From the NCBI GenBank assembly GCA_951394045.1, contig OX595992.1, positions 372,001 to 436,000 on the forward strand: a DNA stretch of 64,000 nt, read 5' to 3'. The position numbers and the translations under genes are program-made. The stretch is from Nitzschia sp. DOCU1. Taxonomy: Eukaryota; Bacillariophyta; Bacillariophyceae; Bacillariales; Bacillariaceae. The stretch's first letter is position 1; the number at the start of each line of letters is the position of its first letter. Positions 1-9,227 of this stretch are shown here, in pieces. The notes beneath the pieces are model-generated. The model ran no database searches and was not told where the DNA came from. It worked only from the letters and a program-made list of their open reading frames with translations.

Positions 1-1
1 A

Positions 2-715
2 GTACACAATTTCGCTAACGAGCGCGGCATTCTCAGCGTGTACGAGCAAGTTCTGACGAACGAAGTGCTGGGAAGCGACCAGTGGTACGTCTTTGATGCT
101 GACCAACACGAGGGAACCCCGGAACAGTGGTTTGTCCATCGTTACATGAATGTGGCCTGGGATTTTAACATGCACTACCTAGCTGCGTGGGATGAGACGG
201 CTCGCAAGAACGTGTATAGAATGCTTGGGAAGTATGGGTTTGATCCGGTTTTGGATGGACTCGGCACCTACTTTGGCTTGGACACGCTGACCTGCTTCCA
301 TACGTCTTTCATGGGTGTCTCGGAGGCCGACAACTCCTTTATGCATACCGATACATATTCGACTGGCGACGTTGGCTACAATCTCATATTTCCCATCATT
401 AGCGTAGATGGTTCCAAGCCCGAGCTTGATATTCAAAGCGACAATGCAGATATTGTGGTTGCTGTCAAATACGAACACGATCGGGCCTTTCTCCTTTCTG
501 ATAACGGATACCACCGCACATCCGCCGTGCAATACGACGACAAAAGCCAGATTCGCGTCGTCCTTGGCCTGTACTGTGCACAAATTGACGAAACGAACAA
601 CGTCGTTATGAAACATCTCTACGACGGGGAAGACCCTGCCCCCTTCATGGATCAGTTCGAACTTCCTATTCAAGAGATTCATTGGAGCAAAACTGGAATT
701 CGCTTACCGAGATAG
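2..715 (+). CDS. 2OG-Fe(II) oxygenase-like protein, 5' truncated
   Basis: The frame is open from the first bases of the window, so the gene begins upstream; the first in-window start-like codon is a GTG and is not a credible eukaryotic start. The remaining ~237 residues contain an HTD motif (H-x-D) followed by a polar strand region, and about 60 residues later a YHRTSAV segment with His and Arg. That H-x-D...H...R spacing fits the metal- and 2-oxoglutarate-binding residues of the double-stranded beta-helix of Fe(II)/2OG dioxygenases such as prolyl-4-hydroxylase-like proteins. The family call is inferred from motif spacing only; the substrate is unknown. The gene ends with TAG. It could be another cupin-type protein. 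Confidence 0.5.
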   Translation, partial: VHNFANERGILSVYEQVLTNEVLGSDQWYVFDADQHEGTPEQWFVHRYMNVAWDFNMHYLAAWDETARKNVYRMLGKYGFDPVLDGLGTYFGLDTLTCFHTSFMGVSEADNSFMHTDTYSTGDVGYNLIFPIISVDGSKPELDIQSDNADIVVAVKYEHDRAFLLSDNGYHRTSAVQYDDKSQIRVVLGLYCAQIDETNNVVMKHLYDGEDPAPFMDQFELPIQEIHWSKTGIRLPR

Positions 716-1890
716 CTCCTGCTGGAACGGCCGTTTCTTGATGTTATAGCTACAGAGATGGACTTTCAATGTCAGGGAATGGGACGATACATAGCTGTTA
801 CTAGCTAATAATATTTACCATTGATAATACAGGGTTTTGTTGTTTTACTATCCCGACAGAAAGAACAAGAGCCCATCATTAAAGGACCATACTTCCCCCC
901 ATGGCAATGACGATTCATCTAGTAGTATCTTCATGATGCCGTCGCTTGCAGACAGAAGAAGGGAGGAAGCTGCGGTCATCTGATTTCCGTAACCACAGAA
1001 GCTATAACAAAGGTTAGACAGGGGAGCTAGCAGAAGTCTGCAGTAGCAGCTAGTAGCCCACTATCTACGTACCTGGTACTATGCCATTCTTTGCGCTCTC
1101 GGCTATCGGTCGAGATTCGATACAGTGGTCAAAGAGGTCAAAAAGGTCATTTAAAGATGGGCCTGCGGGCACATGTAAATACATGTATTAGTGTACAAAT
1201 AAAATAGAAAGGAAGGCATCCTTGCCTTGGCGAAGCTTTGCCTCCGAGACGAGAACGAGAACCGGTCGGACTTTTTGCACTGGACGACGCCCAGTAGCTA
1301 GCGCACCTCTACAGCAAGAACCCCGACTTTTTGCTGGATGACCCATGCAAGCAAAACGAACAATCGATGACAATGGTAGATGGAGTAATCCAACAATCAG
1401 CCTGTAGACGCAACAAGAATCGAAGCAAGCGTGGAGTTTCAGTGGAGTTTCAGGCAATTCGGGGGATGATGAATGTGGATTACTTTCAGGGACCGTGGAA
1501 GCTTCATCGTGGGAAACATCACGAAACTGCTCCCAAACCACCGCAGAAACCGCTCGGATCTTGGCATTTTTTCCTCCAACAAATCCTTCACTTTTTCACT
1601 CAATCGAGCTGCTTCTTTGACGTAGGGGTGGGGCTTAGTAACTTTTTGTGTGAGAACACAAAAACGAAGCTAAAAGTTCGATGCATTGTAGACAATTCCT
1701 GGGGAGTGCTACGGGCAAAATAGTTTATCTACTAGCGCCGTCGGGCGGGAGACGATTGAATCGGGTCTCCCTCCCGTATGTGGGTAGGGGGGGCTCTCCT
1801 TTGGGCGGAGCAGGGGCGTAATTTAGAATACACGAAATGCTGCTTATGTAAGATCAAAAATAGCTAAAATCAAACTTCTTTGCTCCTGGG
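716..1890. other. Intergenic stretch, convergent genes
   Basis: This holds the 3' flanks of the oxygenase-like gene and of the minus-strand gene ending at 1891. No convincing coding region was seen; the short frames around 1188-1723 begin at non-ATG codons and resemble nothing. A 12-bp stem with one mismatch (arms 1742-1753 and 1765-1776, loop 11 nt) lies about 115 bp beyond the minus-strand stop and could fold in its 3' UTR. Confidence 0.5.
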
Positions 1891-4005
1891 CTATACTGTC
1901 ATTGCCAACGCGTTTCTTTCGGATCGAACCTGGTTGCACACAATAGCCAAGACGACATGCAACGCCAAATCCGCGTCCTTGGCTATATGCAACTCCATCA
2001 TGTGGACTGTATACGTGTTCTTCCATGCCCAGTATCCAATCAATGGCTGCTGATGGTCACCATCATGACTTGATTCTTCTATCGTTTCTTCGCGCTGAGT
2101 GATGGTGGCATCGTGCAGCTCAGGATTTGTTGTTGTTGGTGTCGCTTCTCCACCGGTGGTGCTGGCACTCGATTGTTCTGTTATATCTGGAGTTAGTTCT
2201 GGCGCCCGATGATGAACCTGATAATTTGCATCCTTGAGCGCTGCATCCATGGCTGCTTTTTGCAATGATTGAGAAACTTCTGCGGCGGCAGCTTTACCAG
2301 ATCGCGACGGCGAGGATATTACAGGCTTGACCTTTCTTGCTGTTGCTGTTGATGATGATGCCCCCCACCAAGCCCATGTTTGCTGATGCTGTTTCTTCTT
2401 GACGATATTGGCTAACGATGCTTCAAACTCGTTTTTTTGGTTATAGTGGGAAGGAGTGTGGGGTTCGATAGAAGCTTGGTGCGACCGTGCTGGCGACGGG
2501 ACGGGGGAATCCAGAGTCAACCTTACATCTCCATCGCAAGTCAGACCCATTCCAGTCATGCTTTGGCCGACGCGAGTAATAAAATCGTCGGCAGCAGTCG
2601 TATAAGATTGTTCTTGTTGACACCTTTCATCTTGTTGAACGGCCAACACAAAGGGATTGCTCTCGTCGGAGGCCTTGAGGTGTGCCGTGCGTGCGTGCTC
2701 CGCTTGATCCCAATGCAAGAGCCTCCGTACTTGATCTTTGCCAATCAACGATGTCTGATGGTTCCCAATAAGCTTGTTGTAGATTTCCTGGCATTCCACT
2801 AATGGACCTTCCAGATTGATGACACCTTCCATGGCCAATCGATAGACTTCTTTGCGTCGTTCTTCTCTATTGGCAAGAGGGCGGCGGGATTGTTGTTTAC
2901 TGCTTGTCGCGTCCGAAGAACCAAACAGCCGAGATGACACGTATTGTGTTAACGAGGACGGTGCCATGCTTGCATAAGTAGCCGGATCCAAAGGATTACC
3001 AAGTGGATCGGTTCGTTTGGCCGCCAACATGGCCTCTGCTACCTTTTGATCAAATAGAGCCGGATGATGCAAAGTCGATTCGGGGGAATCCATGCCGTCA
3101 ATACCCTTTGTGGTACAGTTGCAAGCGTTGACGGCGGTGGATAGAATTTTCTTGGCCTTGGAAGATTTTGAGCAACCATCATAATCATCATCACTTTGCT
3201 GAGTTTGGATGGATGGCAAGGCAATCGAATTAGTTGCGTCGTCGAGATAAAGGTTGCTACTTTCTCGTCGCCTAGCAGCCACCTTCTCGGCTGCTTCCAA
3301 CAATTCATCATTACTATCCGAGCTCATTGTCCGTATTAAATCCGATCGCGTTTTGTTGTCATCGTCCCCCTGTTTACGGAAAATGGACGAGTCATTCAAC
3401 TCACTGACGGAATAGTCATTCATGTCGGTTTCCGAATAGTCGTCGTCGTCGTCTTCATCGTCATTCTGGGTCGCATTGTGAATTCCTTCCAATCCATCAC
3501 CACCATCCATACCCTCAGGTTCTAAACGTGACAGGTATTCAATCGACGGAACCCCATACCGTGCTGCCACTACCACATAGCGACTCCAAGATACGGTGAT
3601 ACATGCCGTCTTGTACAAGCGAGGTTCCAAACTTGCTGGTCGTTGACCTGGAAAGACGGCTTCATGATAGCGGTAAACAGTCCAGGTACGACGAGGCAAA
3701 TCCACTTGAACTCGTAACAATAACACAGGATGTGACGTATTTCCACAACGAGGCTTGGGCCCCAAAACATCAAACCATGCCAATGTGCCTGGCACTGCTC
3801 GGGTCGTATACAGAACGGTGGATATAACATTCGTTGGATCGATCACATCAAATTCGCGTTGATTCGTCAAACTTCGTTTCACCAAGTGGAGTAATTGAAA
3901 TTCACGAGTTGGAGGAGCCCCATCAATTGTATCTTCCGTCGAGTGTAGCCCCCCTGATGCTCGTGTCCAATCAGTCACCTCGAATTTCGATGTCCCCCCG
4001 CCCAT
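1891..4005 (-). CDS. Large acidic low-complexity protein, possible split LURP-one/tubby-like fold
   Basis: I chose the ATG at 4005 because it gives MGGGTSK, a classic N-myristoylation motif (Gly2, Ser6, Lys7) with a purine at -3; the frame continues upstream to an ATG at 4122, which would hide it. The product is 704 aa. Near the N-terminus, a block starting FDVIDP, then WFDVLG, a PVLLLRV strand and WTVYRY resembles the early strands of the LURP-one-related/tubby C-terminal fold. The very end (YTVHMM, then a hydrophobic helix DADLALHVVLAIV) resembles its last strand and central helix. Between them lie roughly 450 residues of acidic, Ser- and Gln-rich low complexity. The LURP assignment is a weak inference; the rest is unrecognised. 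The myristoyl site would suggest membrane attachment. Confidence 0.55.
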   Translation of the reverse strand: MGGGTSKFEVTDWTRASGGLHSTEDTIDGAPPTREFQLLHLVKRSLTNQREFDVIDPTNVISTVLYTTRAVPGTLAWFDVLGPKPRCGNTSHPVLLLRVQVDLPRRTWTVYRYHEAVFPGQRPASLEPRLYKTACITVSWSRYVVVAARYGVPSIEYLSRLEPEGMDGGDGLEGIHNATQNDDEDDDDDYSETDMNDYSVSELNDSSIFRKQGDDDNKTRSDLIRTMSSDSNDELLEAAEKVAARRRESSNLYLDDATNSIALPSIQTQQSDDDYDGCSKSSKAKKILSTAVNACNCTTKGIDGMDSPESTLHHPALFDQKVAEAMLAAKRTDPLGNPLDPATYASMAPSSLTQYVSSRLFGSSDATSSKQQSRRPLANREERRKEVYRLAMEGVINLEGPLVECQEIYNKLIGNHQTSLIGKDQVRRLLHWDQAEHARTAHLKASDESNPFVLAVQQDERCQQEQSYTTAADDFITRVGQSMTGMGLTCDGDVRLTLDSPVPSPARSHQASIEPHTPSHYNQKNEFEASLANIVKKKQHQQTWAWWGASSSTATARKVKPVISSPSRSGKAAAAEVSQSLQKAAMDAALKDANYQVHHRAPELTPDITEQSSASTTGGEATPTTTNPELHDATITQREETIEESSHDGDHQQPLIGYWAWKNTYTVHMMELHIAKDADLALHVVLAIVCNQVRSERNALAMTV

Positions 4006-4498
4006 TCTTAATTTCGTTGCTGGTTCTCTGACGACGACTTCCCGCCAAAGCTTCAACGAGCCCGAAATAGGAACCACCACCAAACAATGATAATTTATCG
4101 TCTCCCCCACCCTCTTGTCCAAAGATAATAACCCCGCTGTCTCTTAGTTTGTGTGTTGTTTGCACAAGTGGTTGCTATGATAGAGTGGCAACAGGATGCG
4201 TGCGTTGAGGTCGTGGTCTTTTTTCACCCCCTCCCCCTTCTCATCAAACGCAACTACCTATCTTGGATGCGAACTCTCCCCAAAAGTGATGTGGCGGGTT
4301 CTCGCCAAAAAGTCTTTAGTCCGCGGAGTCAACTGTGTTTTTCTTACGGAATACGCACGGACGCTATCGGAACCATCTGATGAGCGGTTCGAACTTCCAA
4401 TGCTCGGCACCACCATGGCAAAAGATATGCACCCTCTTGCTTTCACGAGTTGACGCCTACTTCTTCCTCTCTCTCTCTCTCAACATTCATTCAATCCA
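4006..4498. other. Divergent promoter region
   Basis: This is the spacer between two genes that point away from each other (ATG 4005 on minus, ATG 4499 on plus). A CT-rich run at about 4461-4482 sits just before the plus-strand start. No other gene is supported. Confidence 0.4.
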
Positions 4499-4644
4499 AT
4501 GATGATGATGATGTCCAGCATCATGCCGTCGCCTTCGTTCACATGGCGTTTGCCTCTCTTCTTCAAGCTGGCATTGTTGGTTGTAGCTACTTCTTCCGTT
4601 CTGTGGTTAACGCCGCTTCCGTTGCTGGTGGTCACGGCTGCCGA

Positions 4645-4678
<34 letters not shown>

Positions 4679-5362
4679 GGCGTGCAACGTTCCAGGAAAC
4701 ACATCCTGGGTGCCTTTTTACCAAAGTCGTCATCAGTAGCTCCTCCTACAAATGACAACGACACGGAAGAAGAAGAAGTGTGGTATGAAATTCGACCATC
4801 TCATTTGCAATACGAATTGGATCCTGCCTGGTCAGCGACAAGGATAAACAAGCCATTGAGAAAACTGCTATGGCATGGTCGTTATGATCACGAACGTACT
4901 TGGATGCCAACTACGACAGAGTCGTCGAATGATGATGACGCCACAAACGACACAACCACCCATCCGCTCCGTCACAAATGCTGGTCGTTACAAGTTCAAT
5001 GGACGGGTAGATTGGACAAGCAACTCCCAAAGCAACTGCAACTAGAATTTGATATTCCGACAGGTTATTGTTTGGCTCGGAATGCCGACGATGTCGTTGG
5101 ATTGGGATGTTGGCAAATGTATCCTTGGGGCGTCTGGTTTACCTTGGTGGATGCGAGTGGATCGGTCGAATATACCTTTGTGGCACAATTGCATTTGAAT
5201 CCCTTTGGAGATCATGCTAAATTCATGCAAGGCTCCATTGTGAGACAAACATTGTTAGGAGGCCAGGGAGTGGAAGATGTCATTCAAGACGATCCATTGG
5301 TGAGACGTCGACGACCATGGTTTCGTCCTGTCGTGGGGCAGTTTTCGGGGCGTGGAAAGTAA
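4499..5362 (+). CDS. Secreted or ER-directed protein with poly-Ser tract, unknown function
   Basis: The gene opens with five consecutive ATG codons and encodes 287 aa. Residues ~15-47 form a strongly hydrophobic signal peptide ending VVTAADS, followed by an 11-residue Ser run encoded by a TCG repeat. The mature part has an acidic stretch, then a compact Trp/Cys-containing domain (about residues 160-255) with CWSLQV, GYCLAR and GCWQMYPWG. A basic tail with several Arg closes it. No catalytic motif was recognised and I do not know the family. The signal indicates entry to the secretory route; no clear ASAFAP-like plastid motif follows it. Confidence 0.65.
4646..4677 (+). repeat. (TCG)n microsatellite coding poly-Ser
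   Basis: About ten perfect TCG units lie inside the coding sequence just after the signal peptide, giving the Ser run. Its length may vary between strains without breaking the frame. Confidence 0.9.
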
Positions 5363-5901
5363 TAGTAAAAGCACATGTAGATTTTGATCTATTTGAAATT
5401 CTTTCAGTGAGGACAGTATGGTATGATTACATAGCCTAATGTTGCTGCGCTTCTTGCCCAAAGCTCCTCCACAATGGTGTAGCCGCCCCCATCTGCTATC
5501 AATAGTACCTGGGACGGATAGAGATAGTTTGTAGCAACCCACTACAACTGTAATCGAATACATACACTATAGAAGCAGTTGTCTTTCCTGTCGGCTTTGT
5601 CGGGAGGTCATCCAGCCTATATTTTAGTAGGAATAGTGGTGCTTTCGAGCCAGTTTCGGTTCGGTCGGGTCGGTCGGCATGCGTTAGTACCAAAGATACG
5701 TGTCTATGTTACATAGTATGCTGGGTCGTGACCGCTACTACGGTATGGCACTTTTCGCTATTTTGATGGGGCGTGCCCATCGTGTCATCGGAAAGAGCAT
5801 TTGTTCGAAGTCAACGATGGTGAAGCTCGCTTTTTGTTGTGTTGTATCTAACTAGCAATGCATTAGGAGCTTAAGATTGTAAACCCGGCCGATTCTTTTC
5901 A
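5363..5901. other. Intergenic stretch
   Basis: This contains the 3' flank of the poly-Ser protein gene and the promoter side of the O-fucosyltransferase-like gene, both on the plus strand. No supported gene or repeat was seen; a GGTCGG-type tandem run sits near 5660-5675. Confidence 0.4.
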
Positions 5902-7443
5902 ATGATGAAACTGCGAATCGTCCTTCGACGGACACCAAGAGACGGGGTGGCTCCTGATGGGGATGTCGGTGGAAATGGCCGTGCTGCCGTCGCCCCACTG
6001 TCGTTGCATGGAAAAGTGTGGCTTGTCATAGCTATTTGCACCATGCTCTCGATTGGAAATCTGCGTTTGGACCGGACGTCAACAACAATGATGTATTCTT
6101 GGGATGGGGGGCCGCTTATTCAAGAACGGCCACTCGTCGATCCTGCAACGATCACACTAACTTCGATACGATCCGTCCACTTGGATCTGAAGCTCAACAC
6201 ACGCTACGAAGACTTGGGAATCGTTCATTTGCCCAGCAACGACACAAATGCTTCATTAGCAGAGCAGCATTTCCACTATCTCTCTCAGCAACCAGTGACG
6301 TCACAGTTTCCTTGGCCGAACCTGACTACTCTGGCACATGCTGAAGGAGGTTTTGATGCTGGCTATCGGAATCAAATCATATACTTCACAATGGCGGTCT
6401 TTGAAGCATCGCAACTAGGACACGGGCAGCTTCTATTACCAAGTTTCGCAATAGACGACCATTTGGGGACTAATCAGCCCATTCCCTTTGCCAAGATATG
6501 GGATGTGGGTCATTGGAATAAGCACTATCCCGATTTGCCTCGACTAGTGGACTACGATCCCATCCTACACAGTCAATTCATCCTGAATGAACGCCCTCCC
6601 TGGAGACGCAATGGACTCGGACATTATGAATCTAGAGACGGGAGTATCGTCACGAACGAACCTGTCCGTCCACACTCCTTCTACCGTAGGAAGCCGGAGT
6701 TACTATATTCCTACAAAATGTACGTCAATGGTAGAGGCTCCTTTGTGGGAGCGGGCGGTGGACGAAATCACATGGATATACTTATCCAACGTGGGGCGCT
6801 TCGTCCACATCGCACAATGCAAGCAATCATTGACAAAAAGAAGGCCATTCTTCTGCAAACGACTTCCAGAACAACGTTGGCGAATAGCAGCACGACTAGT
6901 CCTGAAACTCGCCTGGGTTACATGTACCTTCATGCTCGCGTGGAACCCGATATGCAACGCCACATGTACTGCCGAGATAGGAAAGTGAGAAATCTTACCG
7001 ATATTTTCCAATCCCTCGAGAACAAGTGGCCTGATCCTCCCTGCTCGAAACTAATGATTGCCATGAATCGGCCCCTGTTGGAACAAGAAGGAAATGCTTC
7101 TATTATTCGGAATGAGCTTGCAGCCCACAATCTACAAGCTTTGAATCGAGCTCGAGTGCATGGACTGTGGAATGGACGTGTTAAAACCTACGAGTTTGGC
7201 ACGGCGTCCATAGCAGCGGGCAGCATTTACCAAGATACACCAGGGACACCTGGCGCTGTCTTGGACTTTTTTCTTGGCGTGGATTCGCAGATCTTTGTGG
7301 GGACCGAAGTTTCCACATTTTCGGTGGACGTGATGACAACGAGATTCTTCCGAGGCAACAAAGAAAATTACAAGTTTCTTCCAGAAGGAATTTTCGACTG
7401 GACGCCACCGGAATTGGAAAATCCAGAGCCATTTGGTTGTTGA
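5902..7443 (+). CDS. Type II membrane O-fucosyltransferase-like protein
   Basis: The product is 513 aa. A short basic cytosolic N-terminus precedes one membrane segment (about residues 38-55), the topology of a Golgi glycosyltransferase. The lumenal part carries GGFDAGYRNQ near residue 150, like the GGxxNQ nucleotide-sugar-binding start of GDP-fucose O-fucosyltransferases (PF10250-type). GYMYLHARVEPD near residue 335 resembles their H-x-R motif, and a C-terminal segment with GTEVSTFS (about 475) resembles the conserved tail. Several N-x-S/T sequons fit a lumenal domain. The acceptor protein or glycan is unknown. The start is the first of two ATGs; the stop is TGA. Confidence 0.6.
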   Translation: MMKLRIVLRRTPRDGVAPDGDVGGNGRAAVAPLSLHGKVWLVIAICTMLSIGNLRLDRTSTTMMYSWDGGPLIQERPLVDPATITLTSIRSVHLDLKLNTRYEDLGIVHLPSNDTNASLAEQHFHYLSQQPVTSQFPWPNLTTLAHAEGGFDAGYRNQIIYFTMAVFEASQLGHGQLLLPSFAIDDHLGTNQPIPFAKIWDVGHWNKHYPDLPRLVDYDPILHSQFILNERPPWRRNGLGHYESRDGSIVTNEPVRPHSFYRRKPELLYSYKMYVNGRGSFVGAGGGRNHMDILIQRGALRPHRTMQAIIDKKKAILLQTTSRTTLANSSTTSPETRLGYMYLHARVEPDMQRHMYCRDRKVRNLTDIFQSLENKWPDPPCSKLMIAMNRPLLEQEGNASIIRNELAAHNLQALNRARVHGLWNGRVKTYEFGTASIAAGSIYQDTPGTPGAVLDFFLGVDSQIFVGTEVSTFSVDVMTTRFFRGNKENYKFLPEGIFDWTPPELENPEPFGC

Positions 7444-8427
7444 AGGGAGGGGTCTCGACATGACAATCAATGGGGCTTTTTCGTCTTTGTGAGTAAAAGG
7501 ACCGCAGACCCTGCCGGACAATACACAAGAGATGTCTATTCCTTCCCAAAAGCCAACTGTTCTTCTTTCTCTAGCTAGCAAGTAGAGTAGAGTACGGGGG
7601 ACAAAAGTCGTGGTTGTAAATGCCACCTTCACAACTAGCTTCTATTCAGCCAAGACCAAGCGTTCTATGGTAGACCAAGGTAATATTAAGGTGTAAGAAT
7701 TCGCTCGTTTGAATCTCTGAGCTGAAAAAATGTGCGTTTCTGTGGCGCAGCAGCTTGGCTCGTTCTTGAATTCGCTTGGCGAGATTGACGTCCTACTTGG
7801 CAATTGTCGTTCTGCCAACAAAGAGGGTTGTCAAAGTAGCAGCTGACTGGAAAGTGCGTACTCTACGCTTGTTTTGCTCGTCTGTAATAGAAAGCTATGC
7901 CGTCGAACGAGATCGATGACTGATGTCAAAGAACCAAATCTAGTCGATCCAGTCGACGAAGTTTGGCTGGCGTGCGCGGCCTCACGCAAGCCGACAGCCG
8001 AGAGAGTCATCGTCACAAGAACTACCCCAAACTATGGGCCAACGCATCCAAAGTCGATCAAAAGGCGCAAAATGGGAATTGAATACCATGCAATCGACAA
8101 GCATCGACAAGAACATACATAGACGTGGGGAGCGTTCCTCGTATCCTCAAAACTTGAGTATTCTAGAGTTCGACGTTCCTTCCCTCCATATTCAATATTT
8201 GGTACTCGTACTAGGCTTCTTCCACTGTCTGTCCAACATACAAACTGAAAATGGGCATCGGCAATTGCATCTTCCCCTCAAAACTTTGGACTTGCTGTTT
8301 ATTGTGATAAAGCACTGTCACAATCCAACTTTGGTGAACTTGGTTCGGTGTTGTTGAGGAGTCGCTATACGCCGTCTTGAGAGCAAACAGTTTGCTCAAA
8401 AAGGGACTGGCGGCAAGGATCCATACC
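7444..8427. other. Intergenic stretch
   Basis: Nearly 1 kb lies between two plus-strand genes. Short open frames (for example 7874-8122) do not look like proteins. I see no RNA gene or repeat that I can support. A non-coding first exon for the next gene could lie here. Confidence 0.35.
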
Positions 8428-9108
8428 ATGGAAATGAAAAACCACTTGATTGGTTCATCTAACAGCTTTTCGTCCGAGGACGACTCCTTGGATAGTCAGT
8501 CTGCTAATATTGTTGGACTGGGCGACCAGTCAGAGAATTCGTCAATCGACAGTAACCAAGGTCTCGGTATGTTTTCCAATGCTGCATTTTGGCTCCAAAG
8601 TGTCTCATGTACCACTGATGTTTTGTGTCTACAAAAAGACGATTCGTTCAACAGTTCGACCCCCACAAGAAAAGGTTCGAATGGAAGGGTGATCCGAAAC
8701 ACTCCGCTGAAATTGATCGAAGAAGCATCTTCTAATATGGACTGTGATGATTCTAGCGTAGGAAACAGTTATCCATTGACATGCGATGATTCTCCAAGTT
8801 GTTCTAGCGATCGGCAAGTCCAATCTCCCTCGCTACGAACGCTCCTTGACGTCGAAGGTTCTACCCAAAGCGGTCGGGCTAGACCTCCAAGAGCTCTGTT
8901 TCAAACCGATCTTCTTGAGACTCCTAAACGAAAGATTGAATGGAAATACCCAGCTGAGTCCCCGAGTACTATGCACGCGATCCACAGTCGAATGCTTCCA
9001 GTCGAGAGTCCCAATTCCACATCCCGTCGAACTTTGTTTGTGCTCCGACGCCCTGCGACGCCACCGAAAAAGCAACAAAGAGTCCTGCCAAGAACAAAAG
9101 CCCCTTGA
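8428..9108 (+). CDS. Hypothetical Ser-rich protein with clustered S/T-P (CDK-like) sites
   Basis: The frame extends upstream without an ATG; the first ATG is at 8428, giving 226 aa. The protein is Ser/Asp-rich and predicted disordered. It contains several Ser/Thr-Pro sites, many followed by basic residues: STPTRK, TPLK, SPSLR, TPKRK, SPSTM, SPNST and TPPKK. That pattern matches substrates of cyclin-dependent or other proline-directed kinases. The C-terminus is very basic. No domain was recognised. The gene faces the minus-strand Rit1 gene tail to tail, with about 120 bp between stops. An upstream coding exon cannot be ruled out. Confidence 0.5.
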   Translation: MEMKNHLIGSSNSFSSEDDSLDSQSANIVGLGDQSENSSIDSNQGLGMFSNAAFWLQSVSCTTDVLCLQKDDSFNSSTPTRKGSNGRVIRNTPLKLIEEASSNMDCDDSSVGNSYPLTCDDSPSCSSDRQVQSPSLRTLLDVEGSTQSGRARPPRALFQTDLLETPKRKIEWKYPAESPSTMHAIHSRMLPVESPNSTSRRTLFVLRRPATPPKKQQRVLPRTKAP

Positions 9109-9227
9109 ACGATGCATCTGCACGTAGCCGCAACGTATATCCAATCATGGCAGCAAGCCCGCCCCATGCAATGCATCGTCGAAAGACTGTTCTCCCAGAA
9201 GCGCCAAAGTAAATCTTTTATAGAAAG

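Noticed and set aside
179..682. 167-codon minus-strand frame at the window start
   Set aside because: Shadow of the oxygenase-like gene.
1331..1723. 130-codon plus-strand frame
   Set aside because: Starts at a TTG, no recognisable composition, lies in a 3' flank.
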